64,000 nucleotides of DNA from Gaiellasilicea sp963707575 (GTDB lineage: Bacteria > Actinomycetota > Thermoleophilia > Gaiellales > Gaiellaceae), in assembly GCA_963707575.1 (NCBI GenBank), contig OY970171.1, positions 124,001 to 188,000 on the forward strand, written 5' to 3'. Under the pieces are notes generated by a model, which was given only the letters and a program-made list of their open reading frames with translations, was not told the DNA's origin and ran no database searches. Below, in pieces: positions 35,098 to 43,616 of the stretch. The position numbers and the translations under genes were made by a program. The stretch's first letter is position 1; every line of letters begins with the position of its first letter.

Positions 35098-35558
35098 CGA
35101 GTCGCCCGCTGGTGGAGTTCGAAGACGTAGCCGTCCGGGTCGAGGGCGTACAGGCTCTTGCCGCCTGCGTTCGCACCCGCAGTCATCTCCACCGGCCCGT
35201 CCGAGCGGAACGAGACGCCACGTGCGCGAAGCTCCTCGTACAGCGCCTCGATGCCCGTGACGAACACGCAGAAATGCCCGGTGCCGTAGTCGCAGGGCCG
35301 GGAGCTGCCTGAGTGCCGCTCGCAGCCCCGGTACTCGATCAGCTCCACTTCCAGCTCGCTCCCCGGGACGCGGAGCATGGCGATCTCGAGGCCCGTCGCC
35401 TCGGGCACCCCGACGATCCGGGTGATCTCGGGCTCCTCGTAGAGCCGGCGCCAGAGCAACTCGAGCCCGAGCAGGTCGCGGTAGAACCCGAGCGAGCGGT
35501 CGAGGTCGGAGACGGTGATCCCCGCGTGCCGCGGCCCGGCGATCGCCCACGCGCTCAT
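35094..35558 (-). CDS. VOC-superfamily (glyoxalase/dioxygenase-like) protein
   Basis: A 154-aa protein with paired beta-alpha-beta-beta-beta modules: GPRHAGITVSDLDRSLGFYR, ELEVELIEYRG, GTGHFCVFVTGIEALYEEL and LDPDGYVFELHQ, with His/Glu metal ligands at the expected places. It may be a glyoxalase, epimerase or dioxygenase. It is first in the operon with the fused E1. ATG 35558 has TACGTT 6 nt upstream and no Shine-Dalgarno sequence. Confidence 0.8.
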   Translation of the reverse strand: MSAWAIAGPRHAGITVSDLDRSLGFYRDLLGLELLWRRLYEEPEITRIVGVPEATGLEIAMLRVPGSELEVELIEYRGCERHSGSSRPCDYGTGHFCVFVTGIEALYEELRARGVSFRSDGPVEMTAGANAGGKSLYALDPDGYVFELHQRATR

Positions 35559-35562
35559 GGGG

Positions 35563-35570
35563 TTAACGTA
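35563..35570. promoter_or_regulatory. GTTAACGTA divergent promoter between VOC and SDR genes
   Basis: Minus-strand TACGTT ends 6 nt before the VOC ATG. Plus-strand TAACGT (35564-35569) ends 9 nt before the SDR ATG. The -10 boxes overlap. Confidence 0.5.
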
Positions 35571-35578
35571 CTTCGGCG

Positions 35579-36355
35579 ATGGGACAGATGCTGGAGAACC
35601 GGGTTGCGCTGGTCACGGGTGCTGCGAGCGGGATCGGGCGTGAGATCGCCGAGCGCTTCGCCCGCGAAGGCGCACGCGTGACCGGCCTCGACCGCGCGGG
35701 TGAGGTGGCCGTCCAGTGCGATGTCCGCTCGCCGGCCGAGGTCGAGCGGGCGGTCGAGCGGGTCGTGACGGAGGCGGGCCGCCTCGACGTGCTCGTGAAC
35801 GCCGCCGGCATCCGGGAGATCGGCGACGTCTACACGATGGCAACCGACGAGTGGGACAACGTCATCGCCGTCAATCTGAGCGGGACGTTCTACTGCTGCC
35901 AGGCGGCGGCGCGGCACATGCGCGAGAGCGGGCGCGGCGCGATCGTGAACATCGCCTCGGTCGGGGGCCTGATCGGGCTCGCGAGACGCCCTGCGTACAC
36001 GGCGTCGAAGCACGGTGTCGTCGGGCTGACGAAGAGCCTGGCCCGCGACCTTGGTCCGGCCGGGATCCGCGTCAACGCCATCTGCCCCGGTCTCGTCCGG
36101 ACGCCGCTGACCGAGCAGTACTTCGCCGAGGCTGCCTTCGAGGAGGGGTTGGAGACGGTCGTGCCGCAGGGTCGTGTCGGGACCGCCGGTGACGTGGCCG
36201 ACGCCGCGCTCTACCTCGCGAGCGACCAGTCCGGCTATGTGAACGGGGTCGCGCTCACCGTCGACGGTGGCTGGCTCGCGGAGAAGAGCTTCGCGGCGGG
36301 CGAGGCAGCGGCGGTGACGTTCCTGGCCGCGACCGAGCCCACCGAAGACTCCTAG
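35579..36355 (+). CDS. SDR-family oxidoreductase (FabG-like)
   Basis: A 258-aa NAD(P) short-chain dehydrogenase. It has VALVTGAASGIGREIAERF for cofactor binding, VNAAGIREIG, catalytic Ser in NIASVGG, and YxxxK as Y140-K144 in AYTASKHGVVGLTK. NAICPGLVRTP and VALTVDGGW follow. Divergent, apparently co-regulated with VOC and E1, it may act on the same carbonyl substrate. Acetoin, diacetyl or 3-oxoacyl substrates are all possible. Confidence 0.9.
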   Translation: MGQMLENRVALVTGAASGIGREIAERFAREGARVTGLDRAGEVAVQCDVRSPAEVERAVERVVTEAGRLDVLVNAAGIREIGDVYTMATDEWDNVIAVNLSGTFYCCQAAARHMRESGRGAIVNIASVGGLIGLARRPAYTASKHGVVGLTKSLARDLGPAGIRVNAICPGLVRTPLTEQYFAEAAFEEGLETVVPQGRVGTAGDVADAALYLASDQSGYVNGVALTVDGGWLAEKSFAAGEAAAVTFLAATEPTEDS

Positions 36356-36465
36356 GCGGAGGAGTTCAGAACGGCCCTGATTTTGCCGACAAGGTAGGTG
36401 CGGTCCTGGCTGATCTCTTCAGGGGGAGCGCCAGGGCCGCTCTCTATCTCCCGTTCGCTCTGCAT
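36352..36465 (-). CDS. possible 37-aa protein
   Basis: A short ORF, MQSEREIESGPGAPPEEISQ then DRTYLVGKIRAVL. Its amino-acid composition is balanced and third positions are mostly GC. It has no clear Shine-Dalgarno sequence and its stop overlaps the SDR stop on the other strand. It could equally be chance. Confidence 0.25.
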   Translation of the reverse strand: MQSEREIESGPGAPPEEISQDRTYLVGKIRAVLNSSA

Positions 36466-36631
36466 TTTGTTTCCAACGTGGAATACTGCTCGAGCGCGCC
36501 CGTCGACCCGAGCTTCGGTGCACTGCGGCTTGGGCGACGCGGAGTCACTCCCCCTCTCCGCACTGCGGCGTACGGCGGGCGCGCACCCTCCATCGTGCGC
36601 GGCGGCAGGCTGGAGCATCCCCCGGCCGGAG

Positions 36632-36637
36632 TAGGGT
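36632..36637 (+). promoter_or_regulatory. -10 box for leaderless clc gene
   Basis: TAGGGT ends 6 nt before GTG 36644. Confidence 0.5.
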
Positions 36638-36643
36638 CCTCGG

Positions 36644-37942
36644 GTGGACGCGCTCGCCCTCGGCTACCTGCGGACGCTCGTCTTCGCGGCGCTGCTCGGC
36701 CTCCCGGTGGCGTTCGCAGCCGTGCTCTTCCAAACAGTTCTGCATGACGCCACCCACGTCGTCTGGGACGTCGTCCCGGACCGGCTCGACTGGAGCGAGC
36801 CGCCCTGGTGGTACGTGGTCCTGGTGCCTGGTCTGGCCGGCGTTCTCGTCGCAGCCGCGATGCGGCTCCCCGGCCACGGAGGGCACTCGCCGCTCGAGGG
36901 CCTGGGCGTAGGGACGGTGCGTCCGTTCGAGCTCCCGAGCATTCTGCTGGCGGGGCTTGCGACGCTGAGCCTCGGGCTCGTCCTCGGCCCGGAGGCGCCG
37001 CTGATCGCGCTCGGTGCCGGCCTCGGGGCGTTCGCCGTCCGACTCCTGCCCTTGGAGCCATCGGGAGCCCAGCTGCTGACGCTCGCCGGAGCGTTCGCGG
37101 CGCTCGCGGTGCTCTTCGGCAACCCGCTGGTCACCGGATTGCTCCTCTACGAGGTGGCGGCAGCGGGCGGGACGATCCCGTCCGCTGTGCTCGGACGAGC
37201 CCTGCTGCCCGGCTTCGTGGCGGCCGGCACTGCTTCGCTGGTCTTCACCGGCGTCGGCGACTGGCCTGGCTTTCACCAGGTCTCGCTTTCGCTTCCAGCC
37301 CTCCCGGCGTACGAGACCACGAGGATCGCGGACCTCGCGTGGTGCCTGCTCCTCTCCGTCGTCGTCGCGTTCGTGGTGGTCGCCCTGCGCCGTGGCGCAC
37401 ATGCCGTCGCGACGCGCGGCTCCGCGCGGCCGGAGGCAATGCTCGTCGCCGCCGGCCTCGCGGTCGGCGCGATCGCCGTCGGCTTCCGTGCGCTGGGTGA
37501 CCGGCCCGTCGACCTCGTCCTGTTCTCGGGTCAGCTGGAGCTGCCGGCGGTAATCGCGGAGGGCTCGGCCGGCGTGCTCGCTCTGCTCGTGGTGGCGAAA
37601 GGGCTCGCCTATGCGCTGTCGCTTGGGGCGGGATTCCGCGGCGGGCCGATCTTCCCGGCGCTCGCGATCGGCGTGATGCTGGGCGTACTCGGCGCCGATC
37701 TCCTCCCCGGCCTCGAGCTCACGCCCGCCGTTGCAGCAGGGATGGCCGCCGGCACCGCCGCCGTGGCGCGCTGGCCGTTCACGGCCGTGCTTCTCGCAAC
37801 CCTGCTCGTCGGATCGTCCGCGGCGGACGTCGCCCCGATCGCGATCCTCGCCTCAGCCGCGGCCTGGGTCGTCGCGAGCGCGCTTCCGAACCCGGAGGAC
37901 ACGGCAGCGGATTCCCGACTGCGCTCCGCCGCGAATCACTGA
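36644..37942 (+). CDS. ClC-family chloride channel/antiporter
   Basis: A 432-aa protein with about 10-12 membrane helices. Selectivity-filter motifs are GLVLGPEAPLIALG (place of GxEGP, with the gating-type Glu kept) and GAGFRGGPIFPALAIG (GxFxP). HGGHSPLEG near residue 84 is the usual first filter loop region. No CBS domains. It would move Cl- (or F-) across the membrane. The start is GTG with a -10 box 6 nt upstream. Confidence 0.88.
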   Translation: MDALALGYLRTLVFAALLGLPVAFAAVLFQTVLHDATHVVWDVVPDRLDWSEPPWWYVVLVPGLAGVLVAAAMRLPGHGGHSPLEGLGVGTVRPFELPSILLAGLATLSLGLVLGPEAPLIALGAGLGAFAVRLLPLEPSGAQLLTLAGAFAALAVLFGNPLVTGLLLYEVAAAGGTIPSAVLGRALLPGFVAAGTASLVFTGVGDWPGFHQVSLSLPALPAYETTRIADLAWCLLLSVVVAFVVVALRRGAHAVATRGSARPEAMLVAAGLAVGAIAVGFRALGDRPVDLVLFSGQLELPAVIAEGSAGVLALLVVAKGLAYALSLGAGFRGGPIFPALAIGVMLGVLGADLLPGLELTPAVAAGMAAGTAAVARWPFTAVLLATLLVGSSAADVAPIAILASAAAWVVASALPNPEDTAADSRLRSAANH

Positions 37943-38178
37943 CCACGGGCTGCGACGCCTGCGGAGGGCTATTGCGATTTCTCTTGCGTGCTAGTCACGA
38001 CTTGCATTACATCCGTTTGTAGCCGCCGGTCGCCGTAAGGAATCGCAGGACTCGACCTTATCCGTGGCGCGCGTCGCCATCAGGCTGGGGGCGGGCAACG
38101 CTGAGAGGCGCGCCGGCGAGCTCGGCCCGAGAGATTGACGCCGACGAAAAGCGAACGCACACGCGGCCCTGCGCTGTC

Positions 38179-38207
38179 TTGACTGCATCCACTGTCGGTC
38201 ATAGGGT
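38179..38207 (+). promoter_or_regulatory. complete sigma70-type promoter of lipoprotein gene
   Basis: TTGACT (38179-38184), a 17-bp spacer, then TAGGGT (38202-38207). The GTG start is 8 nt further on, so the mRNA is leaderless or nearly so. This is the best -35/-10 pair in the window. The upstream spacer (37943-38178) shows no gene. Confidence 0.65.
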
Positions 38208-38215
38208 CCGCGACG

Positions 38216-38650
38216 GTGTCGCTGCGGCTCGCCCTCCTGCTCAGCGTCGTGCTCCTCGCGGCCTGCGGCGGCGAGGGCGATGACGAGACGGCGGATACGA
38301 CAGAAGCGGCACCGGAGGCCTCGAGCTGCGAGCCCGCGACGAGCGACGTGATGACGCCGCTCGGCAACAAGGTCACGCTCGAGCAGGGGCGCGTCCGCAA
38401 CGGGCAGATGGTCGAGTCGGCAGCCGTACCCGGCGTCTGGTTCATCGCGGTCGAGCTCGACGGTACCGGGTACGAGGACGAGGGTGACGTGGCGATCTTC
38501 GCGACGCGGAACCGATTCGGCGGTGACGCGATTTATGCCGTTGACGAACTCGCCAAGCAGCACACGGACTGGAGCGACGTCGCTGAAGCCGACGGCATCG
38601 AGGCGGCCGACCCTGCTGCCGACGACGCTGGAACGTGCGTGGTCGGCTAA
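38216..38650 (+). CDS. small lipoprotein of unknown function
   Basis: A 144-aa lipoprotein. RLALLLSVVLLAAC is a signal with lipobox LAAC, then an acidic linker (GGEGDDETADTTEAAPEA), then a compact domain with VTLEQGRVRNGQMVES and GDVAIFATRNRFGGD. No family recognised. It would be anchored on the outer face of the membrane. Confidence 0.75.
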   Translation: MSLRLALLLSVVLLAACGGEGDDETADTTEAAPEASSCEPATSDVMTPLGNKVTLEQGRVRNGQMVESAAVPGVWFIAVELDGTGYEDEGDVAIFATRNRFGGDAIYAVDELAKQHTDWSDVAEADGIEAADPAADDAGTCVVG

Positions 38651-38693
38651 CGCATAGCCGCGGGATGCCGCGCACCCCTTGCGCGTCCGACAC

Positions 38694-38927
38694 TCAGTAG
38701 CGCCGACCCCCGACGTGGTCCACGCCGTCCCTGGGCGCACTCTGCCCCGAGGCCCCGTTGACCAGGAAATAGATGATCGTGCCGACGACCGGAAGGATCA
38801 AGACCACGAGGATCCACGCCGCGGTCTGACCGCTCGAGCGCGAGTGACGGCGCCGAACGATGTCGATGATCGTGAAGACCCAGAGGATGAGGATGAGTAC
38901 GCCGAAAAACCACCAGAACCAAGCCAT
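38694..38927 (-). CDS. PLDc_N-domain small membrane protein
   Basis: A 77-aa protein with two TM helices flanking RRRHSRSSGQTAAWI: AWFWWFFGVLILILWVFTI and LVVLILPVVGTIIYFLVNG. This is the stand-alone PLD nuclease N-terminal (PLDc_N) pattern. AGGGAG lies before the ATG. Function unknown. Confidence 0.75.
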   Translation of the reverse strand: MAWFWWFFGVLILILWVFTIIDIVRRRHSRSSGQTAAWILVVLILPVVGTIIYFLVNGASGQSAPRDGVDHVGGRRY

Positions 38928-39041
38928 GCGCAGCTCCCTTCGCGAGTTTCGCGAGGCTAGACCATAGGGCGCCGCGATGCCTCACCCCGTCGGGATGATC
39001 GGACGACCCCGACAACAGAACACCCGCGAGCTCCGGGGCGC

Positions 39042-39488
39042 CTACGCGCGCGGCGCGTACTCCACGCTGGCGAATGGCCAGTCCGATTCGAGCCACTCAC
39101 TGACGGCGCGCCAAAGGGGGGTATCCAGGTGCGCGCGGCTCTCCCGCACCCACGAGAGCGCGCAGGCGTCGGAGTCGCTGTCGCGCAGCGGGTAGATGTA
39201 GACGCACCCGATCACGTCGCGGCTGGCCGGATCGAGCACCGTGTACGTGAACCCCTTCCGGGTGCGGAAGTCGTCTGCGTGGCGCTGCAGGTCCGTGCGG
39301 TTCTCGTCCTGCGTCATCTCTCGCGGCCAGGAGCCGTCGGGATACCCGGGCGTCGCCGCGATGTGCTCCATCGACGACGTCCAGGCGTCGTAGTCCGACT
39401 CGTTGTGCTCGGGCCCGAGGGGCTCGAGGACGAACTCGGACGTCTCGAGACCCAGCGGGACGTCGAAGTCGGGCGGAACGAACTCCAC
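39042..39488 (-). CDS. GNAT-like N-acetyltransferase domain protein
   Basis: A 148-aa protein. FVLEPLGPEHNESDYDAW at the N-terminus and FTYTVLDPASRDVIGCVYI in the core match GNAT-fold proteins (RimJ/RimL style), but the acetyl-CoA loop is weak. I chose GTG 39488 since TACGAT lies 7 nt upstream. An upstream TTG (39515) would add nine residues. Confidence 0.6.
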   Translation of the reverse strand: MEFVPPDFDVPLGLETSEFVLEPLGPEHNESDYDAWTSSMEHIAATPGYPDGSWPREMTQDENRTDLQRHADDFRTRKGFTYTVLDPASRDVIGCVYIYPLRDSDSDACALSWVRESRAHLDTPLWRAVSEWLESDWPFASVEYAPRA

Positions 39489-39495
39489 GCAACCG

Positions 39496-39501
39496 ATCGT
39501 A
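39496..39501 (-). promoter_or_regulatory. -10 box for leaderless GNAT-like gene
   Basis: TACGAT (minus strand) ends 7 nt before GTG 39488. Confidence 0.5.
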
Positions 39502-39540
39502 GAACGCCGGCTCAAGCGGAGCTGGGGAAGCGCGTCTCAC

Positions 39541-40464
39541 GTGCCCGAGCGAATCGAAGATGATCTAGCCGTGCCAGTCAAACCTCTGAGCGACGTGCGA
39601 GCGATCGCCGCCACCGCGATGGGGCTCCTGCTGGTGTCACTCGTGGCGCTCGCCAGCGGCGGCTCACCCTGGCACGCCGGCGGCCGGCAGGACGTCCCGG
39701 TGGGCGTCGTCAATGCGGTCGCCGCCGCCGCGGGCGCGCTCGTCATCGGGTCGCTGCTCCTCGTCTGGATGGGAACGCCCTCGGTGGAAACGCGCCGGCG
39801 ACGGCGGCGACGGCTCGGTGCGAAAGATCTCGAGGAGACCGGGGCGTCGCTGTCGGCGGCCGGGAAAGCCGTTGCGATCGTCGGTGGTGCGATCGGCTTG
39901 TTCCTGCTCCTCGCCCTGCCGTTCCTCGTTCCCACGGAGGCGACGCCGCCCGGCGCCACGTCCGGGAACGCGGCGCCGAGCGGCCCCGCGAGCAGTTCCG
40001 CGCCGGCGGGGCACCCGACCTCCATCGCGCTGACGTGGCTCGTCGTCGGCTCGGCGGCCGCGCTGCTCCTGCTCGCGCCGGCGGCGGTCTTCGTCCGTCG
40101 TCGGCGCGCTCGCCGCGAACGTCGGGCGGTTGTTCCCGATACGGCGGCGCGGGTCGGCTCCGACCTCAGGCGGTCGCTCGCAGACCTGGAGTCCGAGCGA
40201 GACCCGCGGCTTGCCGTCCAGCTCGCCTACGCGCGCATGGAGGAGTCGTTCGGCGAGATCGAGCTCCCGCGAGCGCCCGACGAGACCCCGACCGAGTTCA
40301 CGGCCCGGGTCCTCCGAGTGCTTGGCGCGAGCGCTGCAGCCGCGTCCGACCTCACCGGCCTCTTGGAGATCGCCCGGTTCAGCGACCACCCGATGGACGA
40401 GGACGACCGCCGGCGCGCGATCGCGTCGGTGCGGCGGGTCGAGGCGGAGTTGGCACCGCGGTGA
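39541..40464 (+). CDS. DUF4129 membrane protein, first gene of MoxR operon
   Basis: A 307-aa protein with TM helices near residues 20-40, 52-72, 105-125 and 160-182. It then has a cytoplasmic DUF4129 domain with AVQLAYARMEESFGEIELPR and DETPTEFTARVLRVLG. DUF4129 proteins accompany MoxR/DUF58/transglutaminase-like genes. GTG 39541 is used; GTG 39571 is an alternative. The stop overlaps the next GTG (GTGA). Confidence 0.78.
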   Translation: MPERIEDDLAVPVKPLSDVRAIAATAMGLLLVSLVALASGGSPWHAGGRQDVPVGVVNAVAAAAGALVIGSLLLVWMGTPSVETRRRRRRRLGAKDLEETGASLSAAGKAVAIVGGAIGLFLLLALPFLVPTEATPPGATSGNAAPSGPASSSAPAGHPTSIALTWLVVGSAAALLLLAPAAVFVRRRRARRERRAVVPDTAARVGSDLRRSLADLESERDPRLAVQLAYARMEESFGEIELPRAPDETPTEFTARVLRVLGASAAAASDLTGLLEIARFSDHPMDEDDRRRAIASVRRVEAELAPR

Positions 40465-40943
40465 CAGCCCGCCGCCCGCTGCTCGTCGTCATCACCGGTT
40501 GTGTCGCGACGACCGCCTTGGGTCTCGTCTTCGGGCAGGGCAGCAAGGTCGCGCTCGGCTCCGCCCTGGCGCTCGCCACGGCGCTCGCCGCCGTGACCGC
40601 GCTGGAGCTCCGACCGCCGCGGAGGCAACAGCCACCGCCGCGTACGGGGGACCACGAGATGCCGTTGCGGCTGCGCCAGATCGCGGCCGACCTGCGGGCG
40701 AGCGAGCAATCGGAGTTCGGCGTCGACCGGTCGCTCCGACCGCTGCTCGTCCCGATCGTCGCCGCGCGCCTCGGCCGCCGCGGCGTCGACATGGCGCGCG
40801 CGCCGCGGCGCGCGCAGGAGCTGCTCGGCGACGTGCTGTGGGAGATCGTCCGTCCTGACCGTCCGTCGGCCGCCTACCGCGCCGGCCGGGGTCTCGCCGG
40901 CGACGACTTGCGAACTGCGATCGAGCGGTTGGAGCAGCTGTGA
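40461..40943 (+). CDS. membrane-anchored protein of MoxR operon, unknown
   Basis: A 160-aa protein with two N-terminal TM helices (PLLVVITGCVATTALGLVFG; a second Ala-rich one), a Pro-rich linker and a soluble helical part (ASEQSEFGVDRSLRPLLVPI, RRAQELLGDVLWEIV). No family recognised. Overlaps of 4 nt on both sides (GTGA) tie it to DUF4129 and MoxR. Confidence 0.65.
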   Translation: MTARRPLLVVITGCVATTALGLVFGQGSKVALGSALALATALAAVTALELRPPRRQQPPPRTGDHEMPLRLRQIAADLRASEQSEFGVDRSLRPLLVPIVAARLGRRGVDMARAPRRAQELLGDVLWEIVRPDRPSAAYRAGRGLAGDDLRTAIERLEQL

Positions 40944-41914
40944 CCGACGAGGCGAAGGCAGGCGTCGCCGTCCAGGAGCTGGCGACGGCGGTGGTCGACG
41001 CCGTCGAGCAGGCGATCATCGGCAAGCGAGAAGCGGTGGAGCTGGTGTTGTTTGCTCTGCTCGCCGACGGCCACGTGCTGATCGAGGATCTCCCAGGGCT
41101 GGGCAAGACCCTGCTCGCCCGCTCCTTCGCGCAAGTGTGCGCGATGGACTTCGCCCGGATCCAGTTCACCCCCGACCTGATCCCGAGCGACATCACCGGG
41201 GCCTCGATTTACGACCGCTCCAGCGGCAGCTTCACGTTCGAGCGCGGGCCGATCTTCACGAACATCCTGCTCGCCGACGAGATCAACCGCGCGCCGGGCA
41301 AGACGCAGGCCGCCTTGCTCGAGGGGATGGAAGAGCGGCAGGTGACGCTCGAGAACGTCACGCGGCAGCTCGAGTCCCCATTTCTCGTCCTCGCAACGCA
41401 GAACCCGGTCGAATACGAGGGGACGTACCCGCTGCCGGAGGCGCAGCTCGACCGTTTCCTCGTCCGCATCGCGATCGGCTATCCGTCGCAGGACGCGGAG
41501 CGCGACATCCTCCTCGAACGCTCACGTCGACGGCGCGAGCGGATCGAGCTCGAGCCCGTCTGCGACCAGCAGGCGCTGCGGGCAATGCAGGCGGCGATCG
41601 AGGAGGTGTACGTCGCGCCGCCGCTCGCCGAGTACGCGGTCGCGATCGCGCGCGCGACGAGGGACTCGCCACAGCTGGCCGTCGGGGCCTCGCCGAGGGG
41701 CTCGCTCGCGCTGATGAAGCTGGCCCGCGCCCGCGCCGCGTATCTCGGCCGCGACTTCGTCACGCCGGACGACATCAAGGCGGTGTCGATCCCCGCCCTC
41801 GCGCACAGGCTCACGCTGGCGCCGGAGCTCTGGGTGCAGCGGATCGATCCGGCCGAAGCGGTGCGGGCGGCCGTCGCGTCGGTTCCGGTGCCGGTCCTCG
41901 ACGCGTCGTCGTGA
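40940..41914 (+). CDS. MoxR-family AAA+ ATPase
   Basis: A 324-aa AAA+ protein: EQAIIGKREAVELVLFALLA, Walker A GLGKT near residue 54, LLADEINRAPGKTQAALLE (Walker B region) and VLATQNPVEYEGTYPLPEAQ, then LDRFLVRI. MoxR proteins act as chaperones for complexes with VWA- or DUF58-type partners, which sits next door here. GTGA overlaps on both sides. Confidence 0.92.
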   Translation: MTDEAKAGVAVQELATAVVDAVEQAIIGKREAVELVLFALLADGHVLIEDLPGLGKTLLARSFAQVCAMDFARIQFTPDLIPSDITGASIYDRSSGSFTFERGPIFTNILLADEINRAPGKTQAALLEGMEERQVTLENVTRQLESPFLVLATQNPVEYEGTYPLPEAQLDRFLVRIAIGYPSQDAERDILLERSRRRRERIELEPVCDQQALRAMQAAIEEVYVAPPLAEYAVAIARATRDSPQLAVGASPRGSLALMKLARARAAYLGRDFVTPDDIKAVSIPALAHRLTLAPELWVQRIDPAEAVRAAVASVPVPVLDASS

Positions 41915-43155
41915 CGTTCGAGCAGCGCGCCGTCGTCTGGTTCGTCGTCGCTTCGGCTGGGCTCCTCGCCGGCCTCGCGACCTCGCAACCGGCGCTGGTC
42001 GCAGTCGGGGCCGCTTTCCTGGTTCCGCTGCTCTTCGGGCTCGCGGCGCGGCAGCCTCGGCTGCCCGAAGCGACCGTCCGGGTCTCGGCCGATCGCGTGA
42101 TCGAGGGCGGGCGGGTCGAGCTCGAGCTGACGCTTGCCGCGTCGGACGCATGCCCCTGGCTCGACGTCGAGCTGCGGCTGCCGGAACGCCTCGATTGGGA
42201 CGGAGAGCCCACGCGGCGCGTGCTCGCGCTCCATGAGGGCGAGACGCGGACGCTCGAGTACTCGATCAACTGCCCGCGCTGGGGTGCCTTCCGCGTCGCC
42301 TCGATCCGGCTCTCGGCGCGCGATCAGCTTCACCTCCGTCGCGCCGAGCTCGTCGTCGAGCCGACCACGACGCTGCGGGTCTACCCGTCGGTCGAGAGGC
42401 TGCGACGACTCGCCGGGCCGCGGGCGACACGCCCGGTAACCGGCAGCCGTCCGGCTGCGGTCGCCGGCGAAGGCATCGAGTTCGCGGAGCTCCGGTTCCT
42501 CGCCCCCGGCGAGCGCGCCCGGAGGATCAACTGGCGTGCGACCGCCGCCCGCGGTCGGCTGCTCGTCAACGATCGGCTGCCCGAGCGGAGCTCCGACGTC
42601 GTCATCTTCCTCGACGCGCTCGGAGCCGCCGCGACGAGCGGGGCGAGCACGCTCGACCACGCCGTGCGCGCGGCCGCCTCGCTGAGCGAGGCGTATCTCC
42701 GCCAGCGCGACCGCGTCGGGCTCCTCCGCTTCGGCGGCGACATCGAGTGGATCGTCCCCGGCTCAGGCCTGCGCCAGCAGTATCGAATCGCGGATGCCTT
42801 GCTCGAGAGCGAGGTCGCCCGAACGCACCGCTGGCGCGACACGAGCCTCATCCCGCGCCGGATCCTCCCGCCTCAGTCGTTGATCGTCGCGCTGACATCG
42901 CAGCTCGACTGGCGCGTCACGCGCGCGCTCCTCAATCTCCGCCGCCGCGGCTACCAGGTCTCGATCGTCGAGATCGATCCGCTCCCGTACCTCGCTGACG
43001 CCGAGGCCGTCGCCGGGCCGATCGCCTGGCGAACCTGGTTGCTCGAGCGGGACGCGGTCCGAACGGAGCTCGCCGGCGCTGGGATCGCGCTCGCCTCGTG
43101 GCGACCGGACGAGCCGATCGCGGCTCCCATCGAAGCCCTCGCCGCGGCACGATGA
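41911..43155 (+). CDS. DUF58 protein
   Basis: A 414-aa protein with two N-terminal TM helices, a beta-rich stretch, and the DUF58 core: GIEFAELRFLAPGERARRIN, WRATAARGRLLVNDRLPE, VVIFLDALG (VWA-like MIDAS region), LRQRDRVGLLRFGGD. Usually partnered with MoxR. GTG 41911 overlaps the moxR stop. Confidence 0.88.
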   Translation: MTFEQRAVVWFVVASAGLLAGLATSQPALVAVGAAFLVPLLFGLAARQPRLPEATVRVSADRVIEGGRVELELTLAASDACPWLDVELRLPERLDWDGEPTRRVLALHEGETRTLEYSINCPRWGAFRVASIRLSARDQLHLRRAELVVEPTTTLRVYPSVERLRRLAGPRATRPVTGSRPAAVAGEGIEFAELRFLAPGERARRINWRATAARGRLLVNDRLPERSSDVVIFLDALGAAATSGASTLDHAVRAAASLSEAYLRQRDRVGLLRFGGDIEWIVPGSGLRQQYRIADALLESEVARTHRWRDTSLIPRRILPPQSLIVALTSQLDWRVTRALLNLRRRGYQVSIVEIDPLPYLADAEAVAGPIAWRTWLLERDAVRTELAGAGIALASWRPDEPIAAPIEALAAAR

Positions 43156-43553
43156 GCGGGAGGCGATTTCGGCGCGCCGCGCGGGCCGCGGCGCTCGGCC
43201 TCGGCGCCGTCCTCGGTGCGCTCGCGGTCCTCTACGGCGAGGACGTCCCCGTTTGGAGCATCCCGCTCCTAGTCGCCGCCGTCCTCATCTTCTTCGAGCT
43301 CGTCTCTCTATCCCGCGACCCGGCGCCGGACGCGGCGCTCGAGCGGCCGGCTGTCACCGCCGTCCTGGTGGGACGCCTGCTCGTCGCTGCGCTGCTCGCG
43401 TTCGCCGGCGCGACCGTCGTCCTCCTGGCGGCCGCCCTCCCCGCCCGACACGGCCTCGCCGCCGGGCTCCTCGGCGCGGCGGCCGCGGCGGCGCTGTTCC
43501 TCCTCGTCGCGGCGGTCGCGCGGCGGCGCGGCGAGGCTGGGATATCCAGCTGA
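43152..43553 (+). CDS. small membrane protein, end of MoxR operon
   Basis: A 133-aa protein with four TM helices (ALGLGAVLGALAVLYG; WSIPLLVAAVLIFFELVSL; two Ala-rich). ATG overlaps the DUF58 stop (ATGA). Function unknown. No transglutaminase gene, often part of such operons, follows. Confidence 0.65.
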   Translation: MSGRRFRRAARAAALGLGAVLGALAVLYGEDVPVWSIPLLVAAVLIFFELVSLSRDPAPDAALERPAVTAVLVGRLLVAALLAFAGATVVLLAAALPARHGLAAGLLGAAAAAALFLLVAAVARRRGEAGISS

Positions 43554-43616
43554 TCCGCCGAGCGTCCGCTTGCCGTTCCGCTTGCAGGAGCCCACCTCGG
43601 GGAGTCCACAGTCGGG

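Noticed and set aside
43170..43560. Other open frames within the Ala-rich membrane gene at the end of the MoxR operon
   Set aside because: The ATGA overlap and TM pattern support only the frame starting at 43152.
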